Shown: piece by piece, positions 16,793-24,254 of the stretch
Position numbering within the stretch: position 1 is the stretch's first letter
How the letters are laid out: each line of letters begins with the position of its first letter
NCBI GenBank assembly: GCA_963722175.1
Contig: CAVRKA010000004.1
Span: 434,001 to 498,000, forward strand
From: WHSW01 sp963722175
GTDB taxonomy: Bacteria; Actinomycetota; Thermoleophilia; Solirubrobacterales; 70-9
DNA: 64,000 bases
Reading direction: 5' to 3'
The notes under the pieces: model-generated
What the model saw: the letters and a program-made list of their open reading frames with translations, nothing else
Databases searched by the model: none
Told to the model about the DNA's origin: nothing
Made by a program: the position numbers and the translations under genes

Positions 16793-18495
16793 GGCGTGCC
16801 CTAGCCGCGACTCTCGCCGCGGCCGCCTGCCTGCTCGTTCCGGCCCCCCCCTTCGCCGCGGCCGCCGAGACCGAACGGCTTCCGGGCTCGACTCTCGCTG
16901 CGCCCGAGCGGCCCGAGTACCTGCCGGAGACGCCCGAGGACTTCGAGTTCTCGGCGCGCGAGGCGCTCGAGATCGCTGACGGCGAGCCCGTGGTCGCCGA
17001 GCAGACCGCCCGCTACGGCGGCCTGACGACGGTGATTCAGGTCAACGACGACGGCCTCTGGCAGGTCGGCTACAAGAGCGGCGACAACGAGGTCGCCCAG
17101 GTCAAAGTCGACGGTCACACCGGGGCGGTCGTCGAAGCGTGGACCGGTTATCAGGTGGCCTGGCCGATGGCGCGCGGCAACGAGGGCCAGTTCGGCCACC
17201 TGCTCAACGCGCCCTACGTCTGGTTCCCGCTCGCGCTGATCTTCCTCGCCGGCCTGTTCGACTTCCGCCGCCCCGGCCGGATCGCCCATCTCGACCTGCT
17301 GGTGCTGCTCTCGTTCGGGATCTCGCACTACTTCTTCAACCGCGGCGAGATCGGGCTTTCCGCGCCGCTCGTCTATCCGCCGTTGGTCTACCTGCTCGCT
17401 CGCGCCACCTGGCTCGGGTTCCGCGGCGGCTCCGGCCTGCGCCCGTCGCTCCCGGTGCGCTGGATCGGGATCGCGGCGATCGTCCTGATCGCGTTCCGGC
17501 TGACGATCAACATCGCCGACTCGGGGGTGATCGACGTCGGCTACGCGGGAACGATCGGCGCCGACCGGATCACCCATGGCGAGCGGCTCTGGGGCGAGGG
17601 GGAGTTTCCCGACGACAACCGGTTCGGGGACACCTACGGGCCGGTCAACTACTACGCCTACGTCCCGTTCGAGCTCGCGCTGCCCTGGAGCGGCGACTGG
17701 GACGAGCTTGCGGCCTCGCACGGTGCGGCGATCGCATTCGACCTCGCGGCGCTGCTCGGCCTCTTCTTCGTCGGCACCCGTCTGCGCCCCGGCCGCCCCG
17801 GCCGCGACCTCGGGATCCTGCTCGCCTTCGCCTGGGTCGCCTATCCGTATACGGACTTCGCCCTGCAGTCGAACTCGAACGACTCACTCGTCGCCGCGCT
17901 GCTGATCTGGTCGCTCGCCCTGTTCGCGCGACCGGTCGCCCGCGGCGTGCTGCTCGCCCTGGCGACGATGACCAAGTTCGCGCCACTCGCCCTGGCGCCG
18001 CTCTTCGCCGCCGGCTACCAGGGTCTGCTGGAGGTCGGCCCCGGCCCGAGCGGGGCGAGCAGGGCGCGCCGGCGGCTCGCGGCGCTGCGACCGGCGGTCA
18101 CCTTCTCGCTCGCGTTCGCCGCCGCGCTCGGGCTGCTGCTTGTCCACCCGGGGATCGACGCCGGCCTCGCGACCTTCTTCGACCGTACGGTGGTCAGCCA
18201 GATCGACCGCACCTCGCCGTTCAGCGTCTGGGGACAGGTTGACGGGATCCAGTGGCTGCAGACGGCGATCTTCGCCGCCGCGGCGCTGTTCGCGGCCGCG
18301 CTCGCCTTCGTCCCCCGGCGTCGCACGCTCGCCCAGGTGGCGGCGCTCGCCGCCGCGGTGATGATCGCCCTGCAGCTCTCGGTCGACCACTGGTTCTACC
18401 TCTATATCCCCTGGTTCTTCGGAGCCCTGGCGATCGCCCTGCTCGCAATTTCGCCGCCTTCCGGCGAGCCGGTTCGCCGCTCCGCGGGCGGGTAG
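16774..18495 (+). CDS. Multi-span membrane protein, GT87/DUF2029-like
   Basis: The 573-residue product has a signal-like first helix and a soluble extracytoplasmic stretch of about 110 residues, with a PepSY-like pattern (LWQVGYKSGDNEVAQVKVDGHTGAVVEAWTG). About ten membrane helices follow. The loop GDTYGPVNYYAYVPFE and DFALQSNSNDSLVAALLIW resemble polyprenyl-phosphate-sugar-dependent glycosyltransferases of the GT-C type, in which acidic loop residues are catalytic. Assignment is by topology and these loops only. The GTG at 16774 overlaps gtrA; paired GtrA and GT-C genes commonly act in the same glycan pathway. Confidence 0.72.
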   Translation: MDVRLLGRALAATLAAAACLLVPAPPFAAAAETERLPGSTLAAPERPEYLPETPEDFEFSAREALEIADGEPVVAEQTARYGGLTTVIQVNDDGLWQVGYKSGDNEVAQVKVDGHTGAVVEAWTGYQVAWPMARGNEGQFGHLLNAPYVWFPLALIFLAGLFDFRRPGRIAHLDLLVLLSFGISHYFFNRGEIGLSAPLVYPPLVYLLARATWLGFRGGSGLRPSLPVRWIGIAAIVLIAFRLTINIADSGVIDVGYAGTIGADRITHGERLWGEGEFPDDNRFGDTYGPVNYYAYVPFELALPWSGDWDELAASHGAAIAFDLAALLGLFFVGTRLRPGRPGRDLGILLAFAWVAYPYTDFALQSNSNDSLVAALLIWSLALFARPVARGVLLALATMTKFAPLALAPLFAAGYQGLLEVGPGPSGASRARRRLAALRPAVTFSLAFAAALGLLLVHPGIDAGLATFFDRTVVSQIDRTSPFSVWGQVDGIQWLQTAIFAAAALFAAALAFVPRRRTLAQVAALAAAVMIALQLSVDHWFYLYIPWFFGALAIALLAISPPSGEPVRRSAGG

Positions 18496-18520
18496 AGGGC
18501 TGCTGCAAGCGTCACCGACG

Positions 18521-18527
18521 AAGGAGG
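18521..18527 (+). promoter_or_regulatory. Strong Shine-Dalgarno of the acidic microprotein
   Basis: AAGGAGG complements the 16S anti-SD fully and lies 4 bases before an ATG. Few other starts in this window have such a full match, which supports the short reading frame at 18532 as a real gene. Confidence 0.65.
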
Positions 18528-18531
18528 AGCG

Positions 18532-18678
18532 ATGGAGACCGAGCCGAGCGAGGCCCAGATCGAGGACCCCAACGAGCAGGACCTCGAGGATCCGTCCGAG
18601 GCCGTCGACGACGGCGAGGACGTGGTTGCCGACGAGGATGAGTCGGCGGGCGAGGCAGAGGCCCCGACCCGGCCGTAG
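18532..18678 (+). CDS. Small highly acidic protein (48 aa)
   Basis: This short frame begins METEPSEAQIEDPNEQDLED and is about 40% Asp plus Glu, with one Arg (next to the C-terminus) and no Lys. It has no hydrophobic segment and no Cys, so it is probably a disordered cytoplasmic polyanion. Support for coding is the AAGGAGG ribosome-binding site 4 bases before ATG and GC-rich third positions. It follows the glycosyltransferase-like gene by 36 bases and precedes the secreted M1 peptidase. I do not recognise a family; a DNA mimic or basic-protein chaperone is only speculation. Confidence 0.65.
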   Translation: METEPSEAQIEDPNEQDLEDPSEAVDDGEDVVADEDESAGEAEAPTRP

Positions 18679-18726
18679 CAGGGTCGGGCCGGCGCTCCGA
18701 TCGGGATCGTCTGAAACGATCCGCGC

Positions 18727-20571
18727 GTGAACGCGCGCGCCGTCGGCCTGATCGCAGCTCTGTTGCTTGCGCTCGCCCCGGCCGCCGCCGAGGCGAGCCG
18801 CAAGCTCAAGGTCTCCAGCCTCGACGCGCCCTCGACGGCGAAGGCGGCGGAGACGATCGAGGTGTCCGGCACGGTCGGCAACGCCGGCAACCAGCGGGCG
18901 CGCTCAAACGTCCGCGTCCGTTTCGACGCCGCGGGCACGGAGCAGCTGCTCGGCGCGGACGGGGTTCGGGTGCGACCCGGCAAGGTCGGCCGGTTCTCGG
19001 TCGCCGCGTCGCTCCCCTCGACCGTGGCGGCGGGTCAGCACCTGATCCGCGCCTGTGTCAAGCGGCATGGCCGCCGGGGCCGCGAACGTTGCAAGGACGC
19101 GCCGCTGACGATCGAGGGCACCGCTCCGCCCCCGCCGCCCCCGCCTCCGCCGGAGTTCACCCCGGGCGCCCAGACGCTGGGAGATCCGCTCCTGCCGCAG
19201 CTCGGCAACGGCGGCTACGACGCCCGCCACTACTCGCTGGCGCTCGATTACGACCCGGCGGCCAACGTCTTCGACACGGCCACGATGACGATGACCGCCG
19301 CCGCGACCCAGAACCTCTCCGAGCTCAGCCTCGACTTCCAGGGCCTGCCGGTGGACGGGGTCACCGTCGACGGCGTCCCGGCGAGCTTCTCGCAGGTCGA
19401 CGCCACGCCCCCGATCAGCGGCGGGAACACGCAGCCGATGAAGCTGGTCGTCACCCCGGCGACCGGGATCCTCGACGGTGCGGAGTTCCAGCTGCGGGTC
19501 GACTACCACGGCGAGCCGCAGGTCATCACCGACCCCGACAACTCGATCGAGGGCTGGATCCCGAGCCCCGTGTGCGCGCCGCCGCTCAGCTGCAACAGCC
19601 ACTTCGTCGTCGGCGAGCCGATGGGCTCCCAGGCCTGGTTCCCGTCCAACGACCACCCGTCCGACAAGGCGACCTACCAGACCCAGATCACCGTCCCCGA
19701 CGGCCAGGTCGCGGTCGCCGTGGGCGAGCTCGTCAGCCGGACGACGGCCAACGGCGCGACGACCTGGACCTGGGCCGAGGACGACCCGACCGCGTCCTAC
19801 CTGGTGACCGCCAGCAACGGCAACTTCGAGTTCCTGGAGGGCTCGGTCACCGAGGCGCTCACCAACCGCACGATCCCGATCTACGACGCGATCAGCGGCC
19901 TGGCGACGCCGAACCAGCGCGACGGGATCATTGCGCTGACCGACCGCAACGAGGAGATGATCGACGCGCTGGGCGCCCACTACGGCCCGTACCCGCTCGA
20001 CTCGTACGGGTCGCTGTGGGACCAGAACCCGACGGTCGGCTACGCGCTCGAGGTGCAGACCAAGTCGCATTTCTCCTCGCTCTCGGCCGGCGCGAGCACC
20101 TACCTGCACGAGCTCGCGCATCAGTGGTGGGGCGACGCGGTCACCCTCGAGCACTGGAACGACATCTGGTTCAACGAGGGCTTCGCCCAGCTCTCGGAGT
20201 GGCTCTTCGAGGGCGCGGACGCGCCGAAGCAGCACTTCGACGACGAGTACGCCTCGTCCCACGACTGGAGCGTGGCGCCGGCCGTACTCGACAATGACCC
20301 GGCGCTCATGTTCTCGAGCTTCCCGACCTACACCCGCGGCGGGATGACGCTCGCCGGCTTCCGCGAGATCCTCGGCCACGACGAGTTCGACGCCTTCTGC
20401 CGGTCGCTCCAGACCGAGCTCGCGTTCGACAACATCTCGACCGGGGAGTTCATCGCCCGGGCGAAGGCCGCCTCCGGCTTCACCGGCCCAGAGCTGCAGC
20501 GGCTCGACGACTACTTCCAGCAGTGGCTGTACGGGACGACCAAGCCGACCATCACCTACGACAACTTTTAG
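18727..20571 (+). CDS. Secreted M1 family metallopeptidase with CARDB domain
   Basis: The 614-residue product has a signal peptide (residues 1-22), a CARDB/Ig-like domain (23-135) with an IRACVKR...RCKD Cys pair, a proline-rich hinge, then an M1 aminopeptidase domain. The zinc motif HELAHQWWGD plus the downstream Glu in WFNEGFAQ is complete. GYALEVQTKSHF stands where the GAMEN exopeptidase motif normally sits, so substrate choice may differ. It is probably exported and cleaves peptides at the cell surface. The GTG start is fixed by the signal peptide. Its stop codon lies within the TAGGAGGAG ribosome-binding site of the following CARDB-only gene. Confidence 0.92.
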   Translation: MNARAVGLIAALLLALAPAAAEASRKLKVSSLDAPSTAKAAETIEVSGTVGNAGNQRARSNVRVRFDAAGTEQLLGADGVRVRPGKVGRFSVAASLPSTVAAGQHLIRACVKRHGRRGRERCKDAPLTIEGTAPPPPPPPPPEFTPGAQTLGDPLLPQLGNGGYDARHYSLALDYDPAANVFDTATMTMTAAATQNLSELSLDFQGLPVDGVTVDGVPASFSQVDATPPISGGNTQPMKLVVTPATGILDGAEFQLRVDYHGEPQVITDPDNSIEGWIPSPVCAPPLSCNSHFVVGEPMGSQAWFPSNDHPSDKATYQTQITVPDGQVAVAVGELVSRTTANGATTWTWAEDDPTASYLVTASNGNFEFLEGSVTEALTNRTIPIYDAISGLATPNQRDGIIALTDRNEEMIDALGAHYGPYPLDSYGSLWDQNPTVGYALEVQTKSHFSSLSAGASTYLHELAHQWWGDAVTLEHWNDIWFNEGFAQLSEWLFEGADAPKQHFDDEYASSHDWSVAPAVLDNDPALMFSSFPTYTRGGMTLAGFREILGHDEFDAFCRSLQTELAFDNISTGEFIARAKAASGFTGPELQRLDDYFQQWLYGTTKPTITYDNF

Positions 20572-20581
20572 GAGGAGCTTC

Positions 20582-20983
20582 TTGAACCGCCGTTTCGCAG
20601 CGCCGATCGCCCTCGCCCTGCTGTTGCCCGCCCTGGCGCCGCCGCCCGCCGACGCGAGCCGCAAGCTGTCGGTCCCGACCCTCGCGGTGCCGCCGAGCGC
20701 AAGCGCGGGTGAGGCGGTCCCGATCTCGGGCGCGGTGCGCAATGCCGGTGACGAGCGGGCCCGGGCGACCGTGCGCGCGTACCTGCAGGACACCGTCGGC
20801 CAGCTGCGGCTGGGTGGCCGCCGCGTGAAGGTCGGAGCGCACGGCAACCGGGAGTTCTCCCTCGCGCCCGAGCTGCCCGACGGGGTCCCGGACGGCGACT
20901 ACACGATCGCGGTCTGCGTCCGGCGCCTCAACAAGCGCGGCCCGGAGCGCTGCGCCGCCGCGCCGCTGACGATCCCGGGTTAG
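20582..20983 (+). CDS. Secreted stand-alone CARDB domain protein
   Basis: The 133-residue product has a signal peptide (residues 1-25, ending PADASRKL) and one CARDB-like Ig domain. It is clearly paralogous to the N-terminal domain of the preceding M1 peptidase: both begin SRKL after cleavage and share the ..GAVRNAGDERARA.. pattern and the closing Cys pair with RCAAAPLTI. There is no catalytic domain. A TTG start 5 bases after GGAGGAG is used. Tight linkage suggests it partners the peptidase. It ends in a TTAG that overlaps the stop of the minus-strand small gene. Confidence 0.82.
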   Translation: MNRRFAAPIALALLLPALAPPPADASRKLSVPTLAVPPSASAGEAVPISGAVRNAGDERARATVRAYLQDTVGQLRLGGRRVKVGAHGNREFSLAPELPDGVPDGDYTIAVCVRRLNKRGPERCAAAPLTIPG

Positions 20984-21186
20984 CGCCCCGGCCCGCCACC
21001 GAACCAGCGGTGGCGCATGCGGTGCCGATTGCTGCGCACCGAGGCCGCGGCGGCCGACTGCTGCTCCGGATCGTCGGACTCGAGCATCCGCTCGCTGCCC
21101 CCGGTCGGGTTCGTGAGCACGCTCTGGTCCGCCGGCTTGTCGAGCTTCGCGTCGATGCGGTCCACGAGTCGGGGGGGCCATCCCAT
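20980..21186 (-). CDS. Small hypothetical protein (68 aa)
   Basis: The frame begins MGWPPRLVDRIDAKLDKPAD and ends RHRMRHRWFGGGPGR. It is hydrophilic, lacks a signal peptide or membrane segment, and has a basic His/Arg-rich end. It lies 31 bases downstream of the YmdB-type phosphodiesterase on the same strand, so it could be the second gene of that operon. I know no family for it. Coding-like codon use and position make it plausible; short length and lack of a strong ribosome-binding site keep confidence moderate. Confidence 0.5.
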   Translation of the reverse strand: MGWPPRLVDRIDAKLDKPADQSVLTNPTGGSERMLESDDPEQQSAAAASVRSNRHRMRHRWFGGGPGR

Positions 21187-21217
21187 GCGGCAAGTCTCGC
21201 CTGCTCGGGCGCGGCTG

Positions 21218-21997
21218 TCAATCCGGCGCGGGCTCGAGGACCTGCTCGATCGAGCGCGCCAGCCCGTCGGGGCCGATCTCGACCACGACCGCGTTCACCC
21301 AGATGTCCTCCTCGGCGGTGGTGAAGCGGATCGGCATCTGGGTGCGGAAGGCCTCGAGCGCCTGCTCCCAGTTGACCCCGAGGATGCTGGCGCGCGAACC
21401 GGTCATCCCCACGTCGCTGATGAAGGCGGTCCCCCGCGGCAGGACCCGGGCGTCGGCGGTCGGCACGTGGGTGTGGGTGCCGACGACCGCCGCCGCGCGC
21501 CCGTCGAGGTGCCAGCCCATCGCGACCTTCTCCGAGGTGACCTCCGCGTGGAAGTCGACGAAGAACGCGTCGACCTCCGCGCTCAGGCGCTCGACCAGCG
21601 CGTCGGCTTCCGAGAACGGCGAGCGCGCCGCGCGCAACTGCACCTGTCCGATCAGGTTGATCACGCCGACGCGGGCGCCGGCGACGTCGACGACCGTGTG
21701 CCCACGGCCGGGGTTCCCGGCCATGAAGTTGGCCGGCCGCACGACCCGGTCGTTGTTGTCCAGGTACTCGTAGGCGTCGCGGTGCCGGTAGGCGTGGTTG
21801 CCGAGCGTGATCACGTCGGCACCCATCGCAAACAGGTCCTCGCCCGTCTTGCGGGTGATCCCGAGCCCGCCGGCCGAGTTCTCGCCGTTGACGACCACGA
21901 GGTCGGGCGAATGGCGCTCGCGCAGGCCGGGCATCGCCCGCGCCAGCCCCGCCCGGCCCGGCTTGCCGACGACGTCGGCGACGAACAGCACCCTCAT
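21218..21997 (-). CDS. YmdB/TIGR00282 family metallophosphoesterase
   Basis: The 259-residue product has the calcineurin-like phosphoesterase pattern of the YmdB family: MRVLFVADVVGKPGR (metal Asp), VVVNGENSAGG (Asn/Glu), TLGNHAYRH, VDFHAEVTSEKVAMG and VVGTHTHVPTADARVLP (His). B. subtilis YmdB hydrolyses 2',3'-cAMP and affects biofilm and motility decisions; activity here is inferred from the conserved residues. Length is normal. A TAGCCT hexamer ends 7 bases before the ATG, suggesting a leaderless mRNA. A possible small gene follows on the same strand. Confidence 0.93.
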   Translation of the reverse strand: MRVLFVADVVGKPGRAGLARAMPGLRERHSPDLVVVNGENSAGGLGITRKTGEDLFAMGADVITLGNHAYRHRDAYEYLDNNDRVVRPANFMAGNPGRGHTVVDVAGARVGVINLIGQVQLRAARSPFSEADALVERLSAEVDAFFVDFHAEVTSEKVAMGWHLDGRAAAVVGTHTHVPTADARVLPRGTAFISDVGMTGSRASILGVNWEQALEAFRTQMPIRFTTAEEDIWVNAVVVEIGPDGLARSIEQVLEPAPD

Positions 21998-22004
21998 GCC
22001 AACG

Positions 22005-22010
22005 AGGCTA
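22005..22010 (-). promoter_or_regulatory. Candidate -10 of the YmdB-type gene
   Basis: Minus-strand TAGCCT ends 7 bases before the ATG at 21997. Spacing fits transcription starting at or next to the start codon. A direct repeat of TTTGCAGA lies just beyond it in this divergent gap (22024-22047). Confidence 0.4.
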
Positions 22011-22047
22011 TCTGCCGAATGTCTTTGCAGAGCCGGGTATTTGCAGA

Positions 22048-23466
22048 ATGGTCAACGCCGAGCCGATCATCAGCACGGTCCGTAGGCGTGCCTGGAGCAC
22101 GCCCGCGGCGGTGGTCTGCGGGCTCTTCCTGCTCGGTACGTCGGCCGCCCCGGCAGCCTCGTCGCCGGACCTCGCACAGCTCAAGGAGCGGGCCGTCAAG
22201 ACGACGGTCAAGGCGGTGAAGCGGAAGCTGCCCGCCGGGCGAGCACCGGGACTGATGCCGTCGGAGCGGCCGGTCAAGGTCAAGGTGACGAGTTGCAAGC
22301 AGCGCTCCGCCGATGGCCGCCTGAAGGGTTTCGCCTGCGCTTGGAACGCCCACGGGGAGGTCGCGGGCCGCGTGCTGCTGCGCAGCAACGGCAAGGCGAA
22401 GGTCGACGCGACGGCGCGCCGGGTGCGGGTCCGGCGGACTCCGAACCTGACGGAGGAGCAGGCGCCGCTGCTCGCGACCCCGCACGACGTCAACTTCGGC
22501 TACTTCGAGGACTTCACCCAGCTGCGCGGTCTGTACGACGATGCCTCTCGCGCGACGACCGGGTCCAACATCATCCGGGAGGGGATCACCTGGAAGGTGC
22601 TCCAGCCGATCGAGAGCAGCGATCCGGAGAGCTGGGAATGGCAGGACTTCGACCAGTTCTACGCCCGGGCGCTGGCCGCCGGGCTGGAGCCGATCCTGAC
22701 CTTCCGCAACGCGCCCTGCTGGGCAGCGCTGCAGCCGTGTGACGAGAGCGGCCCGAACCCGCCCGATCCGGGCCACTACGACGACTACTCATTCGCCGCC
22801 GCGCAGATTGCGGCCCGTTACCCGCAGGCGTACGCGATCGAGATCTGGATGGAGCCCAACAACGAGAACCTGTGGGGACGGCCGCCCGATCCGGTCGCGT
22901 TCTCGGCCCTCGTCGGCGAGGCGGCGGACGCGATCCACGCCGTCGCGGGCGACACGATCAGGGTCTACACCGGCGGGCTGGCGCCTGGAGAGGCCAGCCC
23001 GGACAAGTACTTCTACGGGGACTTCGTCTCCGAAGCGCTCGATGCCGGCGGCATCCAGCACGCCGACGCGGTCGCCTTCCACGCGGTGACCGAGGTCCCG
23101 TACCAGCCCGGGATGGACCCGACCGAGAGCTACCTCGGTCGCCTGCGGATCCAGGCCCAGGCGCTGCGCTCGGCGCTCGCCGCGCACGGGGTCTCGATGC
23201 CGATCGCCTTCACCCAGCTCTCGTACAGCACCGGCGCCGCGACCTATCCGTACTCGGAGGACCAGCAGGCCGAGGCGCTCGCGGCCAGCTACGAGCTGAC
23301 CCGCTCGATCCCCGACACCGAGTCGGTGATCGTCTCGCGGCTGTTCGACCCCGGCGACGGCTCGAAGGTCTCGGGGTTCGGGGTCCTCCGCGCCGACGGT
23401 ACGCCGAAGCCCGCGTACTGCGAGCTCGCGCGGGCCCGCGGAATCGCGTCTGCTCCGGGCTGCTGA
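22048..23466 (+). CDS. Secreted glycoside-hydrolase-like protein (TIM barrel)
   Basis: The 472-residue product has a signal peptide (about residues 1-38), a basic linker and a small Cys-containing domain (SCKQRSADG...FACAWNAHG). A (beta/alpha)8 barrel follows from about residue 145. The strand IREGITWKVLQPIE, then EPILTFRNAPCWA, and YAIEIWMEPNNENLW resemble the GH5/GH39 clan, where the Glu of the NEP-like motif is the acid/base; here the order is MEPN. A nucleophile Glu is not obvious (AFTQLSYST stands in the usual position), so catalysis is uncertain. Substrate unknown. Confidence 0.75.
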   Translation: MVNAEPIISTVRRRAWSTPAAVVCGLFLLGTSAAPAASSPDLAQLKERAVKTTVKAVKRKLPAGRAPGLMPSERPVKVKVTSCKQRSADGRLKGFACAWNAHGEVAGRVLLRSNGKAKVDATARRVRVRRTPNLTEEQAPLLATPHDVNFGYFEDFTQLRGLYDDASRATTGSNIIREGITWKVLQPIESSDPESWEWQDFDQFYARALAAGLEPILTFRNAPCWAALQPCDESGPNPPDPGHYDDYSFAAAQIAARYPQAYAIEIWMEPNNENLWGRPPDPVAFSALVGEAADAIHAVAGDTIRVYTGGLAPGEASPDKYFYGDFVSEALDAGGIQHADAVAFHAVTEVPYQPGMDPTESYLGRLRIQAQALRSALAAHGVSMPIAFTQLSYSTGAATYPYSEDQQAEALAASYELTRSIPDTESVIVSRLFDPGDGSKVSGFGVLRADGTPKPAYCELARARGIASAPGC

Positions 23467-23501
23467 TCCGTCCAGCGGGCGGGCCGCTCGCACCGACTCT
23501 C

Positions 23502-23507
23502 TAGGTT
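23502..23507 (+). promoter_or_regulatory. Candidate -10 of the ABC exporter operon
   Basis: TAGGTT lies 9 bases before the ATG of the ATPase gene, without a Shine-Dalgarno sequence between. It would drive the ATPase-permease pair. Confidence 0.4.
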
Positions 23508-23516
23508 TCCGGCTTC

Positions 23517-24248
23517 ATGCCAGCGATCGCCAACCCCGAGCGGAACGGCGCGCCGGTGATCGTCGTGCGGGAGCTGAGCAAGAGCTTCGGCGATCTCCAG
23601 GCCCTGCGCGACGTCTCCTTCGACGCCAGCCCGGGCGAGCTGCTGGCGGTGATCGGGCCGAACGGGGCCGGCAAGACGACCCTGCTCTCGATCCTCGCCG
23701 GGATCCGCGAGCCCGACCAGGGATCGGTGACGGTCCCCGGCAAAGTCGGCTGGGTGCCGCAGTCGGCGGCGCTCTACCGGCGACTGACGGTGTCCGAGAA
23801 CCTGCGCCTGTTCGCCCGCCTCGAGGAGGTCGCCGACGTCGACGGGGCGGTCGAGGCGATGATCGAGCAGACGGGCCTCGCGGACCGCCGCGACGACCAG
23901 GTCGCGACCCTCTCCGGAGGCAACCAGCAGCGGGTCAACATCGCGATCGGGCTGCTCTCCGAGCCGGCCGTGCTGTTGCTGGACGAGCCGTCGACCGGGC
24001 TCGATCCGCGCCAGCGCGAGCGCCTCTGGGAGTTCGTCAACGGTCTCGCGGGCGGCGGAACGACGGTCATCTACTCGACCCACCACCTCGGAGAGGCGGA
24101 GCGTTACGGCGACCGCCAGCTCGTGGTCGCCGACGGCGAGGTGGTCTTCGACGGCACCGCCGCGGAGTTGCACGCGGCGGTCCCCGGGTCGGTGGGAGAC
24201 GACTTCGAGGCGGCCTTCGTCCGCTTTCTGCGCGAGCGGGGGCACTAG
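23517..24248 (+). CDS. ABC transporter ATP-binding protein
   Basis: The 243-residue nucleotide-binding subunit has Walker A IGPNGAGKTT, the Q-loop region VGWVPQSAAL, signature LSGGNQQRV, Walker B VLLLDEPSTGLD and switch His in STHHLGEAE. It begins with a disordered stretch of about 12 residues. Domain type matches multidrug/antibiotic or lipid exporters (CcmA group). It partners with the ABC-2 permease 6 bases downstream. Confidence 0.94.
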   Translation: MPAIANPERNGAPVIVVRELSKSFGDLQALRDVSFDASPGELLAVIGPNGAGKTTLLSILAGIREPDQGSVTVPGKVGWVPQSAALYRRLTVSENLRLFARLEEVADVDGAVEAMIEQTGLADRRDDQVATLSGGNQQRVNIAIGLLSEPAVLLLDEPSTGLDPRQRERLWEFVNGLAGGGTTVIYSTHHLGEAERYGDRQLVVADGEVVFDGTAAELHAAVPGSVGDDFEAAFVRFLRERGH

Positions 24249-24254
24249 AGCGAG

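Noticed and set aside
19089..20297. Shadow frame in the M1 peptidase gene
   Set aside because: Arg/Pro-rich composition typical of off-frame reading in GC-rich DNA; the HELAH frame is clearly the coding one.
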